A DNA stretch of 7,968 nucleotides from an uncultured Prevotella sp. (GTDB taxonomy: Bacteria > Bacteroidota > Bacteroidia > Bacteroidales > Bacteroidaceae). Under the pieces are notes generated by a model. The model searched no databases and was not told the origin of the DNA. It was given only the letters and a program-made list of their open reading frames with translations. The stretch is taken from NCBI GenBank assembly GCA_946623195.1, contig CAMOQW010000073.1:1-7968 (forward strand). The letters are read 5' to 3'. The position numbers and the translations under genes are program-made. Below, piece after piece: positions 1-5,933 of this stretch. Each line of letters begins with the position of its first letter. The first letter of the stretch is position 1.

Positions 1-162
1 AAGAACCTGGAGCAGAGCCATCTGGTGCATCGTGAAGTATTCCCGGAGGTTCCTCCACGGGTAGAGTATTCGCTTACAGAAACAGGTCGTTCCTTGATGC
101 CTGTACTTACAGCCCTCATCGCTTGGGGTAAGGAGCATTTCGATGAGGTCGTGACGGATTAA
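1..162 (+). CDS. HxlR-family winged-helix transcriptional regulator, C-terminal fragment
   Basis: Only the last 53 residues are in the window; the N-terminus and DNA-recognition helix lie upstream. The visible part carries the wing and C-terminal helix typical of HxlR regulators: a basic/acidic stretch 'HREVFPEVPPRVEYSLTE' followed by 'TGRSLMPVLTALIAWG', which closely follows the family pattern of HRxxYxxxPPxVEYxLTxxGxxLxPxLxxLxxWG. HxlR proteins are small (about 100-120 residues) dimeric DNA-binding proteins, often responding to aldehydes, quinones or redox stress and usually controlling an adjacent gene. The target is not visible here; a gene divergent from its missing 5' end would be the natural candidate. 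It ends at TAA and converges on pfkA. The family call is firm; the function is unknown. Confidence 0.85.
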   Translation, partial: KNLEQSHLVHREVFPEVPPRVEYSLTETGRSLMPVLTALIAWGKEHFDEVVTD

Positions 163-223
163 TGGAAGACAAGAAGGAAACTGCGTGGCTTCCGCATGTA
201 ACAGGGTTATTCATCATGACAGA

Positions 224-261
224 AATGGTTTGCCGGCAGATAACCTCTGTGGCAAACCATT
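224..261. terminator. Perfect 11-bp inverted repeat between convergent genes, possible bidirectional terminator
   Basis: AATGGTTTGCC (224-234) pairs exactly with GGCAAACCATT (251-261) around a 16-nt loop. It lies between the 3' ends of the HxlR-type gene and the convergent pfkA gene, where a shared terminator is expected. Neither flank has a T-tract, so it is not a textbook intrinsic terminator; it may instead stabilise 3' ends or act with Rho. Confidence 0.45.
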
Positions 262-286
262 GAAGTAAAATGTGTTCTCTTGACTC

Positions 287-1264
287 TCAGATGCTCAGCT
301 CGTCGAGAACGGTGATGAGGCGCTTGTCGAAACGCTTGTCGGTGCGGATGCACTCTGAGAAGGGCACATAGACAATCTCGTTCATGCGATAGCCTATCAT
401 GACGTTGCGCTGCCCCTGGATGATAGCCTCGATAGCACCTACACCCATGCTGCTGGCCAGAATGCGGTCGCGGGCAGAAGGTGAACCGCCGCGCTGCAAG
501 TGACCCAGAATGGAAACGCGCACGTCGAACTCTGGGAACTCATTTTTTACGCGGTCGGCATAGTAGAGGGCGCCGCACTTGGGACTCTCGGAGACGATGA
601 CGATGCACGACTTCTTTGACTTGCGGATGCCGCGGCCCATGAAGGCTGCCAGCTGGTCGACATCAGTGGACTCTTCGGGTACGATGGCTGCCTCGGCACC
701 GCAGGCGATGGCACAGTTCTGAGCCAGGAAGCCGGCATCGCGGCCCATCACTTCAACGAAGAAGATTCGCTCGTGAGAGTTGGCCGTGTCGCGGATGCGG
801 TCTACACACTCCATGATGGTGTTCATCGTGGTGTCATAACCGATGGTGGCATCCGTGCCGTAGAGGTCGTTGTCGATGGTGCCGGGCAGTCCGATGACGG
901 GGAAGTCGTGCTCGATGCCGAAGTTCCAGGCTCCCGTCAGCGAGCCGTTGCCACCGATGACTACCAGCGCGTCGATGCCGTGCTGCTGGCAGGTCTCATA
1001 GGCCTTCTGCCGGCCTTCAGGAGTCATGAACTCCTTGCTTCGGGCAGTCTTCAGAATGGTGCCGCCACGGGTGATGATGCCGCTGACGTCCTCGGTGGAG
1101 AAGTCCTTGATTTCGCCCTTGATGAGTCCGTCAAAGCCGCGATAGATGCCCTTGATGTTAAACTGGTTGTAGATGCCTGCGCGTGTCACGGCGCGGATGG
1201 CTGCGTTCATGCCGGGGGCATCGCCGCCCGATGTCAGAACACCGATAGTCTTAATTTTACCCAT
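287..1264 (-). CDS. pfkA: ATP-dependent 6-phosphofructokinase
   Basis: Phosphorylates fructose-6-phosphate to fructose-1,6-bisphosphate, the committed step of glycolysis, in the cytoplasm. The 325 residues from the chosen start fit the family (about 320). Visible motifs are the nucleotide loop GGDAPGMN (13-20), R75 in [10 protein letters not shown], the catalytic PGTIDND (127-133, base D131), SHER and MGR (R166, R175), E226, and GHLQRGG (H255, R258) for sugar-phosphate binding. Gly at 107 and 128 are the residues that mark ATP rather than pyrophosphate use. The E. coli allosteric-site residues R21, R25, E187 and K213 have counterparts R24, R28, E191 and K217, while R54 is not kept. The E. coli Mg-ligand Asp103 is Asn106 here (GGNGS). 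An in-frame ATG 36 bases upstream (1300) is possible, but it sits on a likely -7 promoter box and adds an unconserved tail, so the [15 protein letters not shown] start was chosen. Confidence 0.95.
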   Translation of the reverse strand: MGKIKTIGVLTSGGDAPGMNAAIRAVTRAGIYNQFNIKGIYRGFDGLIKGEIKDFSTEDVSGIITRGGTILKTARSKEFMTPEGRQKAYETCQQHGIDALVVIGGNGSLTGAWNFGIEHDFPVIGLPGTIDNDLYGTDATIGYDTTMNTIMECVDRIRDTANSHERIFFVEVMGRDAGFLAQNCAIACGAEAAIVPEESTDVDQLAAFMGRGIRKSKKSCIVIVSESPKCGALYYADRVKNEFPEFDVRVSILGHLQRGGSPSARDRILASSMGVGAIEAIIQGQRNVMIGYRMNEIVYVPFSECIRTDKRFDKRLITVLDELSI

Positions 1265-1297
1265 AATAATGCTCAGTTTTTTAGTGAATGCTATATG

Positions 1298-1305
1298 CAA
1301 AAGTA
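1298..1305 (-). promoter_or_regulatory. Putative -7 promoter box of pfkA
   Basis: Read on the minus strand this is TACTTTTG, matching the Bacteroidetes -7 consensus TAnnTTTG. Transcription would start near 1291, leaving a leader of about 27 nt before the chosen pfkA ATG. No TTTG box is seen at the expected -33 distance, so support is partial. Confidence 0.45.
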
Positions 1306-1390
1306 CAAAAAAACGCTGATATTGGAATGTATCATGCTATTTTTTAACTCCTTTTAAGGAAAGCACCAAAAAAAATAATTGGTTATTTAT

Positions 1391-1421
1391 TTTGCGTTAT
1401 ACTTGCTTTTTCGTAACTTTG
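1391..1421 (+). promoter_or_regulatory. Bacteroidetes-type promoter of the GH28-rhamnose operon
   Basis: TTTG (1391-1394) is followed after 19 bp by TAACTTTG (1414-1421), an exact match to the Bacteroides/Prevotella vegetative consensus TTTG-N19-21-TAnnTTTG. The predicted start near 1427 gives a leader of about 30 nt before the GH28 gene. This is the best promoter in the window and probably the main one for the downstream genes. A near-palindrome, TCCTTTTAAGGA, lies 30 bp upstream (1349-1360) and could be an operator, but this is speculative. Confidence 0.75.
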
Positions 1422-1455
1422 CAAGCACTTAAGAAGCAAACTACACTAAAACGTA

Positions 1456-2847
1456 ATGAGAAGACTGATGATATTGTGGATGGCAGTGGCACTGACGTGT
1501 ACAGCCGTCATTACGGACGCTCAGGCGGCCAGGAAGAAAACCAGGAAAGCAAAAGTGGAGCAACAAGAGACGTGGCCCGACGGGACACCGATGGATGCAT
1601 GGTTCAAGGATGCCCGGAAGGTGGACGTGGCGGCGCTGGGTCGTCAGTATGTGCTGACGGACTATGGTGTGCGCCGTGACTCAACAGTGGTGCAGACCCG
1701 CCAGATTCAGGCCGTCATCGACCGTGCCGCCCAAGAGGGTGGGGGCGTGGTAGTGGTTCCGCAAGGTACGTTTCTGACGGGAGCACTGTTCTTCAAGCAG
1801 GGCACCCACCTTCACCTTGTGGAAGGCGGCAAGTTGAAGGGTTCTGACCGCATTATCGACTTCCCCATCCAGACTACGCGCATAGAAGGTCAGACCTGCA
1901 AGTATTTCACGGCCCTGGTGAATGCTGACGGACTGGACGGCTTTACCATCAGCGGCAGGGGAACCATCGATGGCAACGGACTGTCCTACTGGCAGGAGTT
2001 CTGGATTCGCCGCTCGTGGAACCGCGAGTGTACCAACAAGGATGCACAGCGCCCCCGACTGACCTATATCTCCAATTCAAAGAATGTCACCGTGCAGGAT
2101 GTGCGGCTCATGAACTCGCCCTTCTGGACCAATCATGTCTACAAGAGCCACCACGTGCGCTATCTGGACTGCTACATTTTCGCCCCCACGGAGAATATCT
2201 ACCAGCCGGAACCCAAGCGTGGCGCGCCGTCGTCGGATGCCATTGACATTGATGTGTGTCACGATGTCCTGGTGAAGGGCTGCTACATGCATGTCAACGA
2301 TGACGCCGTGGTGCTGAAGGGCGGCAAGGGCACCTGGGCAGACAAGGATACCACGAATGGCGACTGCGAGCGCATCCTGATAGAAGACTGCACCTATGGC
2401 AAGGTGCACGGCTGTCTGACGCTGGGTTCTGAGTCGCTGCACGACCGCAACGTCATCCTGCGCCGCTGCCATGTGGTGAACGCCACGCGGGTGCTTTGGC
2501 TGAAGATGCGTCCTGACACCCCCCAGCACTATGAATACGTGACGGTGGCCGACATGACTGGCGAGACGGGTTCGTTCCTGGTGGTACGCCCCTGGACTCA
2601 ATTCTTCAAGCCCGAGCAGCGCGACGATATGCCACTGTCGCGCTGCAACAACATCACCATGCGTGGCATTAAGATGTCGTGCAAGAACTTCTTCGACGTG
2701 GGAACCTCAGACAAATACCAGCTGACGGGGTTCAGTTTCGAAGACTGCGACATCCGGGACCAGAAGCAAGCCTTTGACCCTGCCCTGATAGAGGCCACGG
2801 TGGTAAAGAATGTGAAAATCAACGGTCAGATGGTGGCTAATCAATAA
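1456..2847 (+). CDS. Secreted GH28 family glycoside hydrolase (pectin/rhamnogalacturonan-type)
   Basis: A 463-residue right-handed beta-helix enzyme of the polygalacturonase family, predicted to hydrolyse galacturonic-acid linkages in pectin. Residues 1-24 form a Sec signal peptide with a basic MRR start, a hydrophobic core and an AQA cleavage site; no convincing lipobox, so a soluble periplasmic or exported enzyme is likely. The N-terminal GH28 segment (DYGV, then GGGVVVVPQGTFLTGAL) spans roughly 69-111, and NSPFW is at 220-224. Catalytic landmarks are SSDAIDID (259-266; D261 matches the Asp of the NTD motif), NDD (281-283, the catalytic pair) and HG (H318). The RIK motif of true polygalacturonases is replaced by WLK (348-350), so Arg is missing and Lys350 kept. 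That variation and the rhamnose genes downstream favour a rhamnogalacturonan-type substrate, by inference. It begins the operon; rhaB follows after 47 bp. Confidence 0.88.
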   Translation: MRRLMILWMAVALTCTAVITDAQAARKKTRKAKVEQQETWPDGTPMDAWFKDARKVDVAALGRQYVLTDYGVRRDSTVVQTRQIQAVIDRAAQEGGGVVVVPQGTFLTGALFFKQGTHLHLVEGGKLKGSDRIIDFPIQTTRIEGQTCKYFTALVNADGLDGFTISGRGTIDGNGLSYWQEFWIRRSWNRECTNKDAQRPRLTYISNSKNVTVQDVRLMNSPFWTNHVYKSHHVRYLDCYIFAPTENIYQPEPKRGAPSSDAIDIDVCHDVLVKGCYMHVNDDAVVLKGGKGTWADKDTTNGDCERILIEDCTYGKVHGCLTLGSESLHDRNVILRRCHVVNATRVLWLKMRPDTPQHYEYVTVADMTGETGSFLVVRPWTQFFKPEQRDDMPLSRCNNITMRGIKMSCKNFFDVGTSDKYQLTGFSFEDCDIRDQKQAFDPALIEATVVKNVKINGQMVANQ

Positions 2848-2855
2848 GTTTTGAC

Positions 2856-2863
2856 TAATTTTG
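2856..2863 (+). promoter_or_regulatory. Possible internal -7 promoter box before rhaB
   Basis: TAATTTTG in the 47-bp GH28-rhaB gap matches the TAnnTTTG consensus. Transcription would begin near 2870, about 25 nt before the rhaB ATG. No clear TTTG is found 19-21 bp upstream, where GH28 coding sequence reads GGTG. It could let the catabolic genes be expressed apart from the GH28 enzyme. Confidence 0.4.
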
Positions 2864-2894
2864 TGGCCAGATACAACAAACTACTTCATCATAT

Positions 2895-4403
2895 ATGGAA
2901 AACAAGAAATACTTCTTTGCCGTCGACCTGGGGGCTACCAGCGGCCGCACCATCATCGGCCATATTGCCGACGGCAAGTTTGACCTGGAGGAGGTGACGC
3001 GCTTCCCCAACAATCTCATCGAGCAGGGCAACCACTACTACTGGGACATCTACGCCCTGTATTTCGAAATCATCAAGGGCCTCAAGGAGGTGGCCCGCCG
3101 AGGCCTGGAGATTACGTCGATAGGTATCGACACGTGGGGTGTTGACTTCGTTTTCATTGGTGCCGACGGCGCCATCCTGCGCAACCCCCGCTCCTATCGC
3201 GACCCCATCACGTTTGATGCGATGGACGACTACCTGAAACATGTCATCTCCAAGCGGGAGGTCTACGACGTGACTGGCATCCAGTTCATGAACTTCAACA
3301 GCATCTTCCAGCTCTATGCCATGCGCCGCGAGCAGAACTCAGCTCTGGAGGCAGCACAGAAAATCCTGTTTGTGCCCGATGCCCTCTCATGGATGCTGAC
3401 AGGCAACGAGGTGTGCGAATACACCATAGCCTCGACATCGCAGTTGCTCGACCCGCGCACCAAACAACTTGACGAGCGGCTGCTGGCCTCGCTGGGACTG
3501 AGCCGCTCGAAGTTTGGTAAGATGGTAAACCCCGGCACCGTGATTGGTGTGCTGACCGACGAGGTGCAGCGCCTGACAGGGCTGGGACCGGTGCCCGTCA
3601 TCGCTGTGGCCGGTCACGACACTGCATCAGCCGTTGCTGCCGTGCCCGCCAAGGACGAGCATTTCGCCTACCTGTCGAGCGGCACATGGAGTCTGATGGG
3701 CATCGAGACCCCCGATGCCATCATCAACGACCTGAGCTACAATCGTAACTTCACCAATGAGGGAGGCATTGAGGGCACTACGCGATTCCTGAAGAACATC
3801 TGCGGCATGTGGCTCTATGAGCGCTGCCGACTGGAATGGCCCGAGGAGGTGCGCCGTCTGAGCCATCCCGAATTGCAGGGCCAGGCTATGGAGGTGGAGC
3901 CGTTCCGCTCGCTCATCAGTCCTGACGACCCGTTGTTTGCTGCTCCCAGCAGCATGATAGGTGCCATTCAGAAGTACTGTCGCAACACCCGGCAACCCGT
4001 TCCTGAGACCCCCGGCGAGATATGCCGTTGCATCTTCGACTCGCTGGCACTGCGCTATAAGCAGGTGTTCGGATGGATTCAGGAGTTTATCGCTGAGGCT
4101 GCACCGTCGGGCAGCGGACAGGCCGGTCAGATTCAGGTGCTGCATGTCATTGGCGGCGGTTCGCTGAACAAGTATCTCAACCAGTTTACGGCCAATGCCA
4201 CGGGTGCCACCGTGCTGGCGGGGCCTCAGGAGGGTACTGCCATCGGCAACATCATGCTGCAGGCCAAGGCTGCCGGCATGGTCAGCGACATCTGGCAGAT
4301 GCGCCGCATCATTGCCAACTCGCTGGAACTGGTGAAGTGTGAACCACAGGACCAGGCCGCCTGGGACAAGGCTTTCGAGAAGTATCTTGAGATTACCCAG
4401 TAA
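2895..4403 (+). CDS. rhaB: Rhamnulokinase (FGGY carbohydrate kinase)
   Basis: Phosphorylates L-rhamnulose with ATP to L-rhamnulose-1-phosphate in the cytoplasm. The 502 residues match the family (E. coli RhaB about 490). The first FGGY domain opens with the phosphate-1 loop DLGATSGR (11-18) and carries GIDTWGVDF (77-85), a sequence nearly identical in RhaB proteins. The catalytic base is D242 in AGHDTASA (239-246), followed by the ATP-binding SSGTWSLMG (261-269). The second domain has the GGGSLN loop (420-425) and GPQEGTAIGN (443-452). A short Gly/Ser/Ala-rich insert, EAAPSGSGQAGQ, lies near residues 402-413 and looks like a surface loop. No Shine-Dalgarno sequence is visible before the ATG. 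The last codons form the first unit of a 22-bp tandem repeat. FGGY kinases for fuculose are related, but the motifs and the RhaD partner make rhamnulose the best substrate. Confidence 0.92.
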   Translation: MENKKYFFAVDLGATSGRTIIGHIADGKFDLEEVTRFPNNLIEQGNHYYWDIYALYFEIIKGLKEVARRGLEITSIGIDTWGVDFVFIGADGAILRNPRSYRDPITFDAMDDYLKHVISKREVYDVTGIQFMNFNSIFQLYAMRREQNSALEAAQKILFVPDALSWMLTGNEVCEYTIASTSQLLDPRTKQLDERLLASLGLSRSKFGKMVNPGTVIGVLTDEVQRLTGLGPVPVIAVAGHDTASAVAAVPAKDEHFAYLSSGTWSLMGIETPDAIINDLSYNRNFTNEGGIEGTTRFLKNICGMWLYERCRLEWPEEVRRLSHPELQGQAMEVEPFRSLISPDDPLFAAPSSMIGAIQKYCRNTRQPVPETPGEICRCIFDSLALRYKQVFGWIQEFIAEAAPSGSGQAGQIQVLHVIGGGSLNKYLNQFTANATGATVLAGPQEGTAIGNIMLQAKAAGMVSDIWQMRRIIANSLELVKCEPQDQAAWDKAFEKYLEITQ

Positions 4404-4489
4404 GCAACTTGAAAGCCCTCAGTAAGTAACTTGAAAATCATCAAAAAGTAACTTGAAAATCATCAAAAAGTAAATTGAAATAATCGTAA
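4380..4489 (+). repeat. 22-bp tandem repeat array, about five units, spanning the rhaB stop and the rhaB-isomerase spacer
   Basis: Units start at 4380, 4402, 4424, 4446 and 4468. Units 3 and 4 are identical (22/22) and contain AAGTAACTTGAAAATCATC followed by AAA. Unit 2 matches unit 3 at 16 of 22 positions, unit 5 matches unit 4 at 14 of 22, and unit 1, which lies within the last codons of rhaB and its stop, matches unit 2 at 15 of 22. The array fills almost the whole 90-bp spacer. The pattern suggests repeated duplication of the 3' end of rhaB; units carry a TAA in changing frames because 22 is not a multiple of three. The function is unknown; it sets the distance between kinase and isomerase genes and might bind a regulator. 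Confidence 0.9.
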
Positions 4490-4493
4490 AATT

Positions 4494-5924
4494 ATGGCAA
4501 AACCGTTAGTAGAAACCAAAGCAAGAGTAGGCGTGTTCTCCATCGCGTTAGGAGCATACCTGCCACAGTTCCCACAGCTCGTTCCTAACTTCGAGCAGCA
4601 GTATGCAGACTTCAAGAAGACACTGCCCGACACCATCGAGATTATCGACGGCGGCATGGTGACCACCAAGGAGCAGTCGATGGCGGCCGGCGACAAGTTC
4701 CGCGCTGCCGATGTAGACCTGGTCATCCTGCAGATGCTCACCTATTGTACCTCTTATAATATGTTGCCCGCCGTGCGCGATCTGGACGTGCCCGTGGTCA
4801 TCGTGAACCTGCAGAAGAAACTGGCTCCCGACTATCCCAACACCGACATCCCCATCTGGCTGGGCGACCTCTATGCCTGCGGTGCCATCGGTGAGATGGT
4901 GGCCGACCTCAACCGTGCCGGCAAGCGCTCAGCCGTCATCACGGGCGTAGTAGAAGGTGGCGACCCCGGCGTACAGGCTGAGATTGAGGACTGGTGCCGT
5001 GCTGCCCAGGTGCGCCGCCGTTTCCGCGATACCAACATCGCGCAGATTGGTCGTCCGTATCCCGGCATGATGGACCTCTACATCGACGAGACCAATCTCT
5101 ACCACCGCATGTTCGTCTATACCAAGCAGTTCGACTGGGAACAGATGTGGGCTATTGCCGACAATATCACCGACGAGGCAGCCATCCGCGCCAAGGCTCA
5201 GGACATCCTGGACACCTTCGAGATTGAGGGTGGCGGCACTATTGAGAAGGTATGGGACATGGCTAAGTATGTCGTCGCTTTCGAACAGTGGGTCAAGGAC
5301 GAGCAGCTCGGTATGATAGCCTCTCACTATGCCGGTTTTGCACAGGGTGTGGCCGGCAAGTTGGACTCGATGCTGATTCCTGCCTTCTCGATGCTCATCA
5401 AGCAGCACACTGCCTGTGCCGTTGAGGGCGACATGAAGGTGGCTATGGCTATGTCGATACTGAAGACCATCAGCGGAACGGGCACACTGGCAGAGATGTA
5501 CTCCATCGACTTCCCGAAGGACATCTGCATCATCGGTCACAGCGGCTCTGGCGACTTCGACATCTCGCAGGCCCATAAGCCCACGATGAAGATTGTGCCC
5601 GTGTTCCACGGCAAGACCGGCGGCGGCTATCTGACGCAGTTCTATCCGCCTGTAGGCCCCGTCACCTATCTGGCCATCACGCAGGACAAGAATGGCGTGT
5701 TCAAATTCGTGGCTGCCGAGGGCATCAACGAGGAGGGCCCCATCTTCATGTTTGGCGACACCAACATGCGCACCAAGTTCTCGCTGCCGTGCCGCGAGTT
5801 CGTCAACAAGTGGAGCGAGGCCGGTCCTACCCACCACATGGCTGCCGCTGTGGGTCACCACATCGACACCATCCTCAAGGTGGCTAAGATTTTCAATATT
5901 GAGTGTGACGTGGTGTGTAGATAA
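4494..5924 (+). CDS. L-arabinose/L-fucose isomerase superfamily protein, predicted L-rhamnose isomerase by context
   Basis: A 476-residue cytoplasmic aldose-ketose isomerase of the AraA/FucI fold. The N-terminal half (about 1-170) is the Rossmann-like substrate region, with VGVFSIALGAYLPQF, a stretch DLVILQMLTYCTSYNMLPAV, and GEMVADLNRAGK. The C-terminal half carries counterparts of the four E. coli AraA metal ligands (E306, E333, H350, H450): E311 in VEGD, E334 in LAEMYSIDF, H349 in GHSGSGDF and H447/H448 in GPTHHM. A divalent-metal (Mn-type) isomerase is therefore likely to be active. It shows no resemblance to the TIM-barrel L-rhamnose isomerase RhaA, yet sits between rhaB and rhaD where that enzyme belongs, so L-rhamnose to L-rhamnulose is the inferred reaction. 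Alternatives are L-fucose, L-arabinose or another aldose. It ends 9 bp before the permease gene, suggesting translational coupling. Confidence 0.85.
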   Translation: MAKPLVETKARVGVFSIALGAYLPQFPQLVPNFEQQYADFKKTLPDTIEIIDGGMVTTKEQSMAAGDKFRAADVDLVILQMLTYCTSYNMLPAVRDLDVPVVIVNLQKKLAPDYPNTDIPIWLGDLYACGAIGEMVADLNRAGKRSAVITGVVEGGDPGVQAEIEDWCRAAQVRRRFRDTNIAQIGRPYPGMMDLYIDETNLYHRMFVYTKQFDWEQMWAIADNITDEAAIRAKAQDILDTFEIEGGGTIEKVWDMAKYVVAFEQWVKDEQLGMIASHYAGFAQGVAGKLDSMLIPAFSMLIKQHTACAVEGDMKVAMAMSILKTISGTGTLAEMYSIDFPKDICIIGHSGSGDFDISQAHKPTMKIVPVFHGKTGGGYLTQFYPPVGPVTYLAITQDKNGVFKFVAAEGINEEGPIFMFGDTNMRTKFSLPCREFVNKWSEAGPTHHMAAAVGHHIDTILKVAKIFNIECDVVCR

Positions 5925-5933
5925 TAGACGATT

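Noticed and set aside
162..263. 33-codon open frame starting on the last base of the HxlR stop codon
   Set aside because: The overlap suggests coupling, but the peptide shows no recognisable features and its 3' end is made of the inverted repeat between convergent genes. Too little support to call a gene.
773..1357. 194-codon plus-strand open frame over the 5' half of pfkA and the intergenic region
   Set aside because: Antisense to pfkA; the translation has no recognisable domain and the frame runs through promoter sequence. A shadow of the real gene.
1392..1679. 95-codon plus-strand open frame overlapping the start of the GH28 gene
   Set aside because: It starts between the -33 and -7 promoter boxes, upstream of the predicted transcription start, and overlaps the signal peptide region of GH28 in another frame.
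2077..2601. 174-codon minus-strand open frame inside the GH28 gene
   Set aside because: Fully antisense to an enzyme with clear catalytic motifs; no domain or promoter of its own.
3627..4145. 172-codon minus-strand open frame inside rhaB
   Set aside because: Antisense shadow of the kinase gene with no recognisable motif.
4380..4489. CRISPR-like array reading of the 22-bp repeats
   Set aside because: Units are directly adjacent with no spacers, diverge outward and begin inside a coding sequence, so this is a tandem repeat and not a CRISPR.
4929..5861. 310-codon open frame on the minus strand opposite the isomerase gene
   Set aside because: It lies wholly inside the well-supported isomerase gene, its translation is His/Val/Leu/Asp-rich with no recognisable motif, and it is explained by codon bias in the GC-rich sense strand.
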